DNA from: Dryocola clanedunensis
GTDB lineage: Bacteria > Pseudomonadota > Gammaproteobacteria > Enterobacterales > Enterobacteriaceae
Assembly: GCF_025215155.1 (NCBI RefSeq)
Contig: NZ_JALHAM010000115.1
Direction: 5' to 3' (one strand)
DNA length: 64,000 nucleotides
Shown: positions 8,087 through 16,495 of the stretch, piece by piece
Numbering within the stretch: the stretch's first letter is position 1
Layout: each line of letters starts with the position of its first letter
Translations under genes and position numbers: made by a program
Notes under the pieces: generated by a model
Database searches by the model: none
What the model was told of the DNA's origin: nothing
What the model saw: only the letters and a program-made list of their open reading frames with translations

Positions 8087-9027
8087 TCGAATTTGACCAT
8101 GTCAGTAAATACTTCCAGGGGGAAGCGGCGGTAAAAGATCTGTCGCTCAATATCCAGGAAGGTCAGTTTACGGTGCTGATTGGCACCTCCGGCTCCGGTA
8201 AATCCACCACGCTGAAAATGATCAACCGGCTGGTGGAGCACGACGAAGGGCGTATCCGCTTTGCCGGGGAAGAAATCCGTAACTTTGATGTGAAGGCGCT
8301 GCGCCGCAGGATGGGTTATGCGATTCAGTCTATTGGTCTGTTTCCGCACTGGACCGTAGCGCAGAACATCGCCACCGTCCCGCAGCTGCTGAAATGGCCG
8401 AAGGCAAAGATCGATGCGCGCATTGACGAGCTTCTGGCTTTGCTTGGCCTGGATGCCGGCCAGTTTCGCGACCGCTATCCGCACCAGCTGTCCGGTGGGC
8501 AGCAACAGCGTGTAGGCGTCGCGCGTGCGCTGGCGGCGGACCCGGAAGTGCTGCTGATGGATGAACCCTTCGGCGCGCTGGATCCTGTGACCCGGGCGGC
8601 GCTCCAGCAGGAGATAAGCCGTATTCACGATCTGCTGGGCCGCACCATCGTGCTGGTGACGCACGATATCGAAGAGGCGCTGCGGCTGGCGGACAGAATT
8701 GTACTGATGGACGCAGGCCAGGTGGTACAGCAGGGGACGCCGATGGATCTGCTGACCAATCCGGTAAACGATTTCGCCCGCGACTTCTTTGGCCGCAGCG
8801 AGCTTGGTCTGCGCCTGCTGTCGCTGCGCCAGGTGGCGAACAGCGTACGGTCTGACGAACACATTGTCGGCGAACCTATTGCGGCGGATCTTAGCCTGCG
8901 GGAAGCGCTGTCTCTGTTTGTCGACAGGCAGTGCGAGCAGCTGCCTGTGGTGGATGCAAAGGGCGTTCATTGCGGCGTGCTGCACTTCAGCGATCTGGTG
9001 CGAGGTGAACATGCGTCTGGTTCGTGA
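8083..9027 (+). CDS. yehX: ABC importer ATPase YehX
   Basis: The 314-residue ATP-binding subunit drives the osmF importer. It has Walker A GTSGSGKST at 34-42, signature LSGGQQQRVGVARAL, and Walker B VLLMDEPFGALD. The C-terminal CBS-type region (ADLSLREALSLFVDRQCEQL) is typical of the OpuAA/ProV group, where it senses ionic strength. The start overlaps the yehY stop, and the end overlaps the yehW start by 17 bp. Confidence 0.96.
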   Translation: MIEFDHVSKYFQGEAAVKDLSLNIQEGQFTVLIGTSGSGKSTTLKMINRLVEHDEGRIRFAGEEIRNFDVKALRRRMGYAIQSIGLFPHWTVAQNIATVPQLLKWPKAKIDARIDELLALLGLDAGQFRDRYPHQLSGGQQQRVGVARALAADPEVLLMDEPFGALDPVTRAALQQEISRIHDLLGRTIVLVTHDIEEALRLADRIVLMDAGQVVQQGTPMDLLTNPVNDFARDFFGRSELGLRLLSLRQVANSVRSDEHIVGEPIAADLSLREALSLFVDRQCEQLPVVDAKGVHCGVLHFSDLVRGEHASGS

Positions 9028-9742
9028 TCCGCTGCTGTGGCTGATTGCCCTGTTTATCGCGCTTCTCTATGCGATGCCGCATACCGAAGGCCTGTTCAGC
9101 TGGCTTTTTCCCGAGCTGGCAAGGCCGGTGTATCAGCAGGAGAGCTTCAGCGCGCTGGCGCTTGCGCACCTCACGCTGGTGAGCATTTCCAGCGTGGTTG
9201 CCATTGTCATTGGTATGGGATTGGGCATCGCCGTGACGCGCCCGTGGGGGCTGGAGTTTCGCTCACTGGTGGAGACCATTACCGCCGCGGGGCAGACGTT
9301 TCCACCGGTCGCGGTGCTGGCAATTGCCGTGCCGGTGATGGGGTTTGGCCAGCAGCCCGCGATTATTGCGCTGGTGCTGTACGGCCTGTTGCCTATCGTA
9401 CAGGGCACACTCGCGGGGATTGGTGCGGTGCCAGAAGCCACCAGAGAAATTGCTTTTGGCGCAGGGATGAGCCGCTGGCAGGTGTTGCGTAAGGTTGAGT
9501 TACCGCTGGCCGCACCGGTGATTCTGGCGGGGATCCGTACTTCGGTCATTATTAATATCGGTACGGCAACTATCGCCTCAACGGTGGGGGCCAACACGCT
9601 CGGCTCGCCGATTATCATCGGGCTTAGCGGCTTTAACACCGCTTACGTGATTCAGGGGGCCATCCTGGTGGCGCTGGCGGCGATCGTTACCGATCGCCTC
9701 TTTGAACGCCTGCAAAGCTACATTACCCGTTATGCAAAATAA
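9011..9742 (+). CDS. yehW: ABC importer permease YehW
   Basis: This is the second permease of the osmF system, 243 residues. The ATG at 9011 is chosen over the longer open frame because it yields MRLVRDPLLWLIALF, matches E. coli YehW in length, and follows a CGAGGTGA SD. The permease motif is EIAFGAGMSRWQVLRKVELPLAAPVIL. Hydrophobic segments fill the protein. It overlaps yehX by 17 bp and its last 20 bases overlap the opposing yohO gene. Confidence 0.95.
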   Translation: MRLVRDPLLWLIALFIALLYAMPHTEGLFSWLFPELARPVYQQESFSALALAHLTLVSISSVVAIVIGMGLGIAVTRPWGLEFRSLVETITAAGQTFPPVAVLAIAVPVMGFGQQPAIIALVLYGLLPIVQGTLAGIGAVPEATREIAFGAGMSRWQVLRKVELPLAAPVILAGIRTSVIINIGTATIASTVGANTLGSPIIIGLSGFNTAYVIQGAILVALAAIVTDRLFERLQSYITRYAK

Positions 9743-9830
9743 CGATGTAGCCCATCAGCATTACGCCGCCAATTCCGCCGATGGCCATCACCAGCATGCC
9801 GCTGACGAGGGCAATTTTAGACCATTTCAT
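9723..9830 (-). CDS. yohO: Small membrane protein YohO (35 aa)
   Basis: A 36-codon frame runs on the minus strand, too short for usual gene callers. It encodes MKWSKIALVSGMLVMAIGGI followed by GGVMLMGYIVILHNG. Length, the GGIGGVML core and the position between yehW and mlrA all match E. coli YohO (35 residues) as I recall it. It is a single transmembrane helix with a positively charged N-terminus. A strong SD (GGGAG) sits six bases before the ATG. The 3' end overlaps the yehW 3' end, so the transcripts are complementary there. Function is unknown. Confidence 0.88.
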   Translation of the reverse strand: MKWSKIALVSGMLVMAIGGIGGVMLMGYIVILHNG

Positions 9831-9889
9831 TTTTCACTCCCTATGTGACGGGAGGGATTATAAAGCGAAGCTGGCTTGTTAATGAAACT

Positions 9890-10657
9890 TTAAATGTCCT
9901 GAATGAGGCGAGAGGGGTCACGACCGCTGCCGTTTAGCGGATAAATGGGTAATCCTTCGCAGCGCCATTGCTCCAGCTGGGCGAGCTGCTGGTGGCTTGG
10001 CGCATCCCCGCACCAGACCAGAATCGTCTGCCGGGGAAAGAGTTCCGGCCGCACGCTGCTTAAGGGCTGGGCCAGTACGTCAACGCGCCAGCCCTGCTGA
10101 ATGGCCATCCACGCCGCCATCCACAGCCGGGTCGTGTCCTGGGTATTCCAGCCGATCAGCAGCGCATCTTTGCCGCTATGTTTGCGGGCGGACGCCAGGC
10201 AAAGCGCAATATAGTTAATCAGTGCGCCATCGAGCAGGCTTAGTAAGGTGTTGAGGGTGACCTGCTGACATTGCAGGCGGCGGCGAAGCGGGGTGTAGAG
10301 CTGCATCACGAGCGTTTCGGCGGGGTAGTCTCGTCCGACATCGGCCATCCAGGCCCGCAGCCTGTTCGGGTTGCCGCATTGCAGATAGTGCAGCAACGTC
10401 TCCTGACGCTCTCGCCAGCCGGTTTCCAGATCCAGCTCTTCACCGCAGAGCAATGCTTTCACCTTGCTGACCTGCACGCCGTTTTCTATCCAGCGTTTGA
10501 TCTCACGAATGCGATCGATGTCGGCGTCGTCAAACAGCCGGTGCCCACCGTCGGTGCGCTGTGGTTTCAGAAGTCCGTAGCGCCTTTGCCAGGCACGTAA
10601 CGTCACGGGATTGATGTCGCAAAGCACAGCTACTTCACCAATGGTATAAAGCGCCAT
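9890..10657 (-). CDS. mlrA: MerR-type regulator MlrA
   Basis: MlrA (YehV) is a MerR-family transcription factor that, with RpoS, activates csgD and so curli and biofilm formation in E. coli and Salmonella. This copy has 255 residues against 243. The N-terminal winged HTH is highly conserved (LYTIGEVAVLCDINPVTLRAWQRRYGLL). A B12-binding-like C-terminal domain follows that lacks an obvious cobalamin DxHxxG motif. SD GGGGA precedes the ATG. It ends the osmF-yeh neighbourhood; beyond it the gene order jumps relative to E. coli. Confidence 0.95.
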   Translation of the reverse strand: MALYTIGEVAVLCDINPVTLRAWQRRYGLLKPQRTDGGHRLFDDADIDRIREIKRWIENGVQVSKVKALLCGEELDLETGWRERQETLLHYLQCGNPNRLRAWMADVGRDYPAETLVMQLYTPLRRRLQCQQVTLNTLLSLLDGALINYIALCLASARKHSGKDALLIGWNTQDTTRLWMAAWMAIQQGWRVDVLAQPLSSVRPELFPRQTILVWCGDAPSHQQLAQLEQWRCEGLPIYPLNGSGRDPSRLIQDI

Positions 10658-10771
10658 GTTGTCCCCAAAGCCAGTCCGGGAAGTCCCCGTATAACTGTAG
10701 ACAGTGCGAAGGACTCTGGGAAATTTTACTGATTTATTTCTGTGGCGGAGAAGGCGGATGACAAAATTAAG

Positions 10772-10803
10772 GTGCAGGGCGGATAAGCCTGCGCCATCCG
10801 CCG
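10772..10803. repeat. REP unit between mlrA and roxA
   Basis: It reads gcagggcggataagcctgcg then ccatccgccg, the same family as the other REPs in the window. It lies just downstream of the roxA stop, at the point where E. coli gene order breaks. Confidence 0.75.
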
Positions 10804-10818
10804 CTACGGTGTGGCATA

Positions 10819-11943
10819 TTAATCTTCGAAGTACCAGTAACCCTGATTCACCAGCTCGGTCAGCACCTCGATAAACTCTTCGTCCTGCATGGCCTCGCCC
10901 AGCTCACTTTTTCCGACCGTGGTGTAGCGGCACAGAACATCTGCGGCTTTAGCGTTTTTTGTATTCAGCGGTTCGCTGTTCACGAAGAAACGCTCGCCGA
11001 CGTTGAGCACGCGCAGGCCGCTCAGGCGTGTGAGGGAGTCGCCCTGCATCAGCGCATCAAGGATCTCGCTTTGTTCATAGGCTGGCTCCGCCGGGGCAAT
11101 GTCCAGTTCGTGGCGAGGCGTTGTTGCAAAGCGGCCAAACCACTGTTTGAAATCTTCTGGCTGGTTGAGCATCTCCACCATCATGCCGCGCAGGCGATCC
11201 AGCTCGTACTCTTCCACTTTGCCCGGGTGCTCGCGCAGCGTCAGATCCGGATCGCTGTAGTGCTCGCCGCCCAGATCGTTTTCCAGCGCGTAGTCCGCAA
11301 AGCTGCTCACCAGATCGCGGCCGTTCGGCCCACGGAAACCGACGGAATAGTTGAGGGCGGTTTCGTGCGTGAAGCCATCGTGCGGGAAGCCCGGCGGAAT
11401 ATAGAGAATATCGCCCGGCTCGAGATCTTCATCGATGACTGGCGTAAACGGATCCACGTGCAGCAGGGCTGGATGCGGGCAGAACTGACGCATTGGCAGC
11501 TTGTCACCTACGCGCCAGCGGCGGCTTCCCATGCCCTGAATAATAAAGACGTCGTACTGATCGATATGCGGCCCAACGCCGCCGCCCGGTACGGAGAAAG
11601 AGATCATCAGATCGTCGAGACGCCAGTCTGGCAGCACGCGGAACGGACGCACCAGCTCGGCGGAAGGCTCGTGCCAGTGGTTGACGGCCTGCGCCAGCAA
11701 AGACCAGCCGGTCTCGCCCAGGTTATCAAAATCTTCAAACGGACCGTTGCTGGCGTGCCACTGTCCGTCTTCGGTATGGCTGACCAGGCGACTGTCCACT
11801 TCTGGCTCCATCGCCAGACCCGCCAGCTCGTCCGGGGTAATAGGATCGATAAAATTCGGGAACGCATTTTTCAGGACAACCGGCTGTTTTTGCCAGTATT
11901 TTTCCATGAATTCTTGCCAGTCAAACGTCAGTTGATAAGCCAT
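10819..11943 (-). CDS. roxA: RoxA/YcfD-family ribosomal oxygenase (JmjC cupin)
   Basis: A 374-residue 2-oxoglutarate/Fe(II) oxygenase of the RoxA family; in E. coli RoxA hydroxylates Arg81 of ribosomal protein L16. The iron ligands are present as His126-x-Asp128 (GPHIDQYDVF) and His188 (PPGFPHDG). The C-terminal winged-helix part (QPEDFKQWFGRF onward) is also there. The ATG at 11943 gives MAYQLTFDW, collinear with E. coli MEYQLTLNW; the longer upstream frame is ignored, though no clear SD precedes either start. The C-terminal half is clearly more divergent from E. coli RoxA than the neighbouring proteins are from theirs. In E. coli roxA sits elsewhere, by phoPQ, so this could be a paralogue rather than the only copy. 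Confidence 0.85.
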   Translation of the reverse strand: MAYQLTFDWQEFMEKYWQKQPVVLKNAFPNFIDPITPDELAGLAMEPEVDSRLVSHTEDGQWHASNGPFEDFDNLGETGWSLLAQAVNHWHEPSAELVRPFRVLPDWRLDDLMISFSVPGGGVGPHIDQYDVFIIQGMGSRRWRVGDKLPMRQFCPHPALLHVDPFTPVIDEDLEPGDILYIPPGFPHDGFTHETALNYSVGFRGPNGRDLVSSFADYALENDLGGEHYSDPDLTLREHPGKVEEYELDRLRGMMVEMLNQPEDFKQWFGRFATTPRHELDIAPAEPAYEQSEILDALMQGDSLTRLSGLRVLNVGERFFVNSEPLNTKNAKAADVLCRYTTVGKSELGEAMQDEEFIEVLTELVNQGYWYFED

Positions 11944-12079
11944 ATTTTCATACCAGTGGGAAGAGAAACGGCGGTGATTATAAAGAGCCTGGGGGCCTGG
12001 CCGCCTTGTCATTGGTCAAGGGGAAGGGGATGACATAAAAACAAAAAAGAATGCCGTCGCGGGGCGAAAAGTGGGAGAA

Positions 12080-12099
12080 TAGTGGCTGTTTATACAGTA
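12080..12099 (+). promoter_or_regulatory. LexA (SOS) box upstream of dinG
   Basis: TAGTGGCTGTTTATACAGTA differs by one base from the E. coli dinG SOS box as I recall it (TATTGGCTGTTTATACAGTA). The right half TATACAGTA is perfect consensus; the left half is degenerate. It ends 12 bases before the chosen dinG start, so LexA binding would block the promoter. Confidence 0.8.
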
Positions 12100-12111
12100 G
12101 AAGTGAGCGTT

Positions 12112-14268
12112 ATGGCCTTGTCCTCTGCGCAAAAAGCGCAAATCGCCGCCTGGTATAAGGCGCTACAGCAGCAGATCCCGGACTTTATTCCGCGCCCCCC
12201 ACAGCGGCAGATGATTGCGGAAGTGGCGAAAACGCTGGCAGGCGATGAGGGCCGGCATCTGGCGATCGAGGCCCCCACCGGCGTGGGCAAAACCCTCTCC
12301 TACCTGATCCCCGGCATCGCCATTGCCCGGGGCGAACAAAAAACGCTGGTGGTCAGCACCGCCAACGTCGCTTTGCAGGACCAAATCTACAGCAAAGATT
12401 TGCCGCTGCTGCGTAAAATTATCCCCGATCTGAAATTTACCGCCGCCTTCGGGCGTGGGCGCTACGTTTGCCCGCGCAACCTGGCCGCGCTGGCAACGGA
12501 TAGCCTCGCACAGGGGGACCTGCTCGCTTTTCTTGATGACGAAATGGCGCCAGCCAGCAAAGATGAGCAGCAGCGCTGCGCAAAGCTGAAGACCGAACTG
12601 GACGGCTACAAGTGGGACGGCATTCGCGACCACAATGCCCAGGCGATTGACGACGATCTCTGGCGGCGCATGAGCACCGATAAAGCCAGCTGCCTGGGGC
12701 GCAACTGCCACTGGTATAAAGAGTGTCCGTTCTTCGTGGCGCGCCGGGAAATCGATGAGGCGGAAGTCGTCGTGGCTAACCATGCGCTGGTGATGGCGGC
12801 CATGGAAAGCGACGCGGTGCTGCCGGAAGCCAAAAACCTGCTGCTGGTGCTCGACGAAGGGCACCACCTGCCGGACGTGGCGCGCGACGCGCTGGAGATG
12901 AGCGCGGAAATCACCCCCGGCTACAGCCGCCTTCAGCTCGACCTGTTCTCGAAACTGGTGGAAACCTGCATGGCGCAGCTCCGCCCGAAAAGCCCGCCGC
13001 CGCTCACCTCGCCGGAACGTCTCACCAACCACTGCGACGAAGTCCACGAGCTGCTCAGCTCGTTTTGCAGCATTGTGAAGCTGTGGATGCCGGGCGAGTA
13101 CGAGAGCGAACACCGCTTTGAGATGGGCGTGCTGCCCGAAGAGATCATGGTTATCTGCCAGCGGTTGGCAAAATTGACCGAAGGGCTGCGCGGCCTGGCG
13201 GAAGCGTTGGTTAACGATTTAAGCGAAAAGACCGGCACCCATGACGTGGTGCGTGTCCACAGGGCACTCTTGCAGATGAACCGCGCGCTGGGTTATTTCG
13301 AGTCCCAGAGCAAACTGTGGCGTCTCTCTGCGATGGAACAGGCCTCCGGCGCACCGGTCTCTAAATGGGTCACCCAGGACGTGCGTGAAGGGCAGACGCA
13401 TCAATATTTCCACTGCGTTGGGATCCGCGTCAGCGACCAGCTTGAAAAGCTGGTGTGGCGCAATGTGCCGCACGTGATTATTACCTCCGCCACGCTGCGG
13501 TCGCTGAACAAATTTGATCGCTTGCAGGAGATGAGCGGCCTGCGCGAAAAAGCAGGGGACAGATTTATCGCCCTGGACTCGCCGTTTAATCATGTCGATC
13601 AGGGCAAAATTGTTATCCCTCAGCTGACCGTCGAGCCCACCATGGAAAACGAGCCGCAGCATCTGGCTGAAATGGCGGCCTTCTTCCGGGCAGAGCTGGC
13701 AAAAGGCGAACACAAAGGGATGCTGGTGCTGTTCGCCAGCAATCGCGCTATGCAGCAGTTTTTAGCTCACGTGACGGATCTACGTTTAACCTTGCTGGTG
13801 CAGGGCGATCAGCCTCGTTATAAGCTGGTCGAACTGCATCGCAAAAGGGTTGAAGAGGGCGGCACCAGCGTACTGGTCGGGCTGCAATCTTTCGCGGAAG
13901 GGTTAGATTTAAAGGGCGACCTGTTAAGCCAGGTGCATATCCATAAAATCGCCTTCCCGCCGGTGGACAGCCCGGTCGTCGTCACCGAAGGCGAATGGCT
14001 GAAAAGTCTGAAGCGCTATCCGTTTGAAGTGCAGAGCCTGCCTGCCGCATCATTCAATTTGATCCAGCAGGTCGGGCGTTTAATTCGCAGCCACGCCTGC
14101 TATGGTGAAGTGGTGATTTACGATCGCCGCCTGCTGACGAAAAACTATGGCCAGCGCCTGCTGGGCGCGCTGCCGGTGTTTCAGATAAGCCAGCCGCCAG
14201 CACCGGCGGCGAAAGCGCTTACCGTCGAGCCTAAGAAAACCGTGCGGCGCAAGCGCGCGAGAAAATAA
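12112..14268 (+). CDS. dinG: ATP-dependent 5'-3' DNA helicase DinG
   Basis: DinG is an XPD-like SF2 iron-sulfur helicase that resolves R-loops, D-loops and G-quadruplexes and is SOS-induced. It has 718 residues from ATG 12112 (E. coli 716). Walker A APTGVGKT lies at 54-61. The four Fe-S cysteines are Cys120 (GRGRYVC) and the later cluster SCLGRNCHWYKECPF. The DEGH box is LVLDEGHHLPD and motif VI is SFNLIQQVGRLIRS. The upstream in-frame GTG at 12082 lies inside the LexA box and is rejected as a start. The C-terminus is basic. ybiB follows after 16 bp and is probably co-transcribed. Confidence 0.97.
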   Translation: MALSSAQKAQIAAWYKALQQQIPDFIPRPPQRQMIAEVAKTLAGDEGRHLAIEAPTGVGKTLSYLIPGIAIARGEQKTLVVSTANVALQDQIYSKDLPLLRKIIPDLKFTAAFGRGRYVCPRNLAALATDSLAQGDLLAFLDDEMAPASKDEQQRCAKLKTELDGYKWDGIRDHNAQAIDDDLWRRMSTDKASCLGRNCHWYKECPFFVARREIDEAEVVVANHALVMAAMESDAVLPEAKNLLLVLDEGHHLPDVARDALEMSAEITPGYSRLQLDLFSKLVETCMAQLRPKSPPPLTSPERLTNHCDEVHELLSSFCSIVKLWMPGEYESEHRFEMGVLPEEIMVICQRLAKLTEGLRGLAEALVNDLSEKTGTHDVVRVHRALLQMNRALGYFESQSKLWRLSAMEQASGAPVSKWVTQDVREGQTHQYFHCVGIRVSDQLEKLVWRNVPHVIITSATLRSLNKFDRLQEMSGLREKAGDRFIALDSPFNHVDQGKIVIPQLTVEPTMENEPQHLAEMAAFFRAELAKGEHKGMLVLFASNRAMQQFLAHVTDLRLTLLVQGDQPRYKLVELHRKRVEEGGTSVLVGLQSFAEGLDLKGDLLSQVHIHKIAFPPVDSPVVVTEGEWLKSLKRYPFEVQSLPAASFNLIQQVGRLIRSHACYGEVVIYDRRLLTKNYGQRLLGALPVFQISQPPAPAAKALTVEPKKTVRRKRARK

Positions 14269-14284
14269 TACCAGGGGTACAGAG

Positions 14285-15250
14285 ATGGACTATCGCAAAA
14301 TAATCAAAGAAGTAGGGCGCGGTAAAAATCACGCCAGGGATCTGGATTTCGACACCGCGCGCGGGTTGTACAGCCATATGCTGAAGGGCGAAGTGCCGGA
14401 GCTGGAGCTGGGCGGCGTGCTGATTGCCCTGCGCATTAAAGGCGAAGGGGAAGCGGAGATGCTTGGCTTCTATGAAGCGATGAAACAGCATCTTATCTCT
14501 CTCACACCGCCGATGAACAAGCCGATGCCGATCGTTATCCCTTCCTATAACGGTGCGCGCAAGCAGGCGAATCTGACTCCGCTGCTGGCCATGTTGCTCA
14601 ACCGTCTGGGTTACCCGGTGGTGGTGCATGGCGTCAGCCACGATCCCACCCGTATTCTGACCGAAACCATTTTTATTTTGCTTGGCATTGAGCCGACCCT
14701 CCACGCGGGTCAGGCGCAGGCGAAGCTCGAAGCCCATCATCCGGTCTATATCCCGATTAGCGCGCTCTGCCCGCCGATGGAAGATCAGCTGGCGATGCGC
14801 TGGAGAATGGGCGTGCGCAACAGCGCGCATACTCTTGCTAAGCTCGCCACGCCGTTTGAAGAAGCCGCCGCGCTGCGTCTGGCGAGCGTCTCGCATCCGG
14901 AATACGTCGGGAAAGTAGCAAAATTTTTCGGCGATATCGGCGGTCGCGGTCTGCTGATGCACGGCACGGAAGGTGAGGTTTACGCCAACCCTCAGCGCTG
15001 CCCGCAAATCACGCTGATTGATGACAAGGGAACGCGGGTGGTCGTGGAACGCCAGACAGATGCCGTTGAAAATGTCATTCTGCCGGATTCGAAGGATCCT
15101 GACGTCACCGCGCGCTGGATAGAGCGCTGCGTGGCGGGTATAGAGCCTGTCCCTCAGTCGTTAAAAATCCAGATGGCCAGCTGCCTGGTAGCCACGGGAG
15201 AAGCCCTGACGATCGAAGAGGGGATGGCGAGGGTAGAACAAACTTTCTAG
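14285..15250 (+). CDS. ybiB: TrpD2-like nucleic-acid-binding protein YbiB
   Basis: YbiB, 321 residues, belongs to the TrpD2 branch of the glycosyltransferase/phosphoribosyltransferase family. The E. coli protein is reported to bind DNA and RNA rather than act in tryptophan synthesis. The fold is visible as an N-terminal helical domain (RKIIKEVGRGKNHARDL) and the large domain with SYNGARKQANLTPLLA and MRWRMGVRNSAHTLAKL. It lies 16 bp after dinG, which makes it part of the SOS transcription unit. Its 3' end faces ybiJ. Confidence 0.94.
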   Translation: MDYRKIIKEVGRGKNHARDLDFDTARGLYSHMLKGEVPELELGGVLIALRIKGEGEAEMLGFYEAMKQHLISLTPPMNKPMPIVIPSYNGARKQANLTPLLAMLLNRLGYPVVVHGVSHDPTRILTETIFILLGIEPTLHAGQAQAKLEAHHPVYIPISALCPPMEDQLAMRWRMGVRNSAHTLAKLATPFEEAAALRLASVSHPEYVGKVAKFFGDIGGRGLLMHGTEGEVYANPQRCPQITLIDDKGTRVVVERQTDAVENVILPDSKDPDVTARWIERCVAGIEPVPQSLKIQMASCLVATGEALTIEEGMARVEQTF

Positions 15251-15267
15251 ATCGCAGGCAAAAAAAA

Positions 15268-15289
15268 GCCTGCGGGAGGGTCCGCAGGC
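15268..15289 (-). terminator. Intrinsic terminator of ybiJ
   Basis: On the minus strand, the 8-bp stem GCCTGCGG / CCGCAGGC with a 6-nt loop is followed by eight T. It lies between the convergent ybiB and ybiJ ends, about 100 bp beyond the ybiJ stop. Confidence 0.85.
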
Positions 15290-15389
15290 TGCAATGGTAT
15301 ATCAAGGGTCAAACAGGGTCGAAGCAGCGCTTCAATGAGGGTAGTGGCAATACATCTCACAGGGTCAAACGAAAATTTTTGTCGACAAC

Positions 15390-15650
15390 TTAATTGTAGA
15401 TAACAGCAGTACCGCTCATTTTGCCGTTAGTGTTAGCAGAAGTGATGGAATACGCTTTTGCACCCGCCTGTTCTGCTTTAGAAGCCAGCTGTGCTTCAAG
15501 ACCGTCCAGCGTCGTTGCGCCCTGGGCTGACACAACGCCAACTTTATTCAGGTTCTGAGCCTGGGACGCGCTCACTGACTGTGCTGCAAACGCACCGAAA
15601 GAGAGAGTTGAAAGAGCGATAGCGGCTACAGCATATTTGATGGTTTTCAT
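15390..15650 (-). CDS. ybiJ: DUF1471 (YhcN-like) periplasmic protein YbiJ
   Basis: This 86-residue secreted protein has signal peptide MKTIKYAVAAIALSTLSFGA cleaved after FAA. The DUF1471 domain includes LNKVGVVSAQGATTLDGLEA and ends in SGTAVIYN. The signal sequence is almost identical to E. coli YbiJ. Members of this family (BhsA, McbA, YhcN) respond to stress and affect biofilm; YbiJ itself has no defined role. It is monocistronic with its own terminator. A second DUF1471 gene, mcbA, lies about 400 bp away on the same strand. Confidence 0.93.
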   Translation of the reverse strand: MKTIKYAVAAIALSTLSFGAFAAQSVSASQAQNLNKVGVVSAQGATTLDGLEAQLASKAEQAGAKAYSITSANTNGKMSGTAVIYN

Positions 15651-15990
15651 CGTTAATTTCTCGCAGGTTATTCTGTTTAAGGTGACGTTGTTCCGTCGAT
15701 GTGATTATGGTCACACTTTTGAGCAGAAGATAAAATCGAAGAGAATTGATGGCGTTGTTCAAATAAATTGAACGCCTGCTAAGTTATTGAAATGGGTGAT
15801 GGTTAGCATGTGAACTATCAGCTTTGAGATTATCACCGCGATACCGTCTCGCTTAGCGCACCTTTTGCTAATCTTTTTTGCATCGCTGGTCGTACCTGGC
15901 AGGCAATCGCTTGCACTGAAATTAAGCTGCCAGAAAAGGCGGGGGGGCGGCTGGTTGAATATTTTGTGCAGGGCAGTTAAGGCAGAAAAA
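15651..15990. other. Gap between mcbA and ybiJ
   Basis: This 340-bp stretch must hold the ybiJ promoter and the mcbA terminator at its right end. I see no convincing ORF, repeat or RNA in the rest. In E. coli, as I recall, ybiI, ybiX and fiu lie between the two genes; no remnant of them is visible. Confidence 0.5.
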
Positions 15991-16014
15991 ACGGCTTCCA
16001 GGAGTGGAAGCCGT
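15991..16014 (-). terminator. Intrinsic terminator of mcbA
   Basis: A perfect 10-bp stem (ACGGCTTCCA / TGGAAGCCGT) with a 4-nt loop is followed on the minus strand by a T run. It lies 39 bp beyond the mcbA stop. Confidence 0.9.
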
Positions 16015-16052
16015 CACGGGGTGAGTATCAGCATCTACGCTATTCTTTCCGG

Positions 16053-16313
16053 TTATTTATAAAGGGTGGCGGTGCCGTACATGTGGTTATCGCCGCCGGC
16101 GGAGTTAATGACATAGCCTGTTGCACCTTGCTCTTTAGCCTTGGCGGCCAGTTTATCCTCCAGGTCATCCAGGTTACGTGCGTTGTTGGCCGAGACGGTG
16201 CCCGCTTCACGAAGCTGGCCGGTCTGATCACTCATGAGTTCCTGTGCCGCTATGGTAGCAAACGGTAGCGCCGCAAGGGTGATAACCGCAGAAAAATACA
16301 GCAATTTTTTCAT
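16053..16313 (-). CDS. mcbA: DUF1471 protein McbA (YbiM)
   Basis: An 86-residue periplasmic protein of the DUF1471 family. The signal peptide MKKLLYFSAVITLAALPFAT precedes IAAQELMS. The core SGQLRPAGTVSA-like block (TGQLREAGTVSANNARNLDD) and the end GYVINSAGGDNHMYGTATLY match E. coli McbA, the McbR-repressed mucoidy/biofilm protein. The start at 16313 is chosen because AGGA lies seven bases upstream and the length equals E. coli McbA; in-frame ATG 16316 and GTG 16319 are alternatives. It has its own terminator. Confidence 0.9.
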   Translation of the reverse strand: MKKLLYFSAVITLAALPFATIAAQELMSDQTGQLREAGTVSANNARNLDDLEDKLAAKAKEQGATGYVINSAGGDNHMYGTATLYK

Positions 16314-16495
16314 CATCACATCCTCTTAAGCCTGTGGGAGAGTCGATTAAAATTTCATCAACACTTCAAAGTGTAGGTGGAATGCGGTGAAAAAAAGGGG
16401 CAAAAAACTGATTGAGTTGTGCTTGTTTTTTGAACAACAAATCTTGACGAAATGATGACAAATCAGCCACATACAGGTGGCTGATTTTGTTTGAG

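Noticed and set aside
7723..9012. 429-codon open frame on the minus strand opposite yehY/yehX
   Set aside because: It is antisense to two well-conserved genes, has no family motif, and arises from GC-rich codon structure.
10658..10740. Sigma-S -10 for mlrA
   Set aside because: TCTACAGTTA is present but departs from the consensus at key positions, too weak to annotate.
11071..12033. 320-codon plus-strand frame opposite roxA
   Set aside because: It is a mirror frame of a conserved protein, with no start context and no recognisable domain.
12163..13113. 316-codon minus-strand frame opposite dinG
   Set aside because: It is a shadow frame inside a conserved helicase gene.
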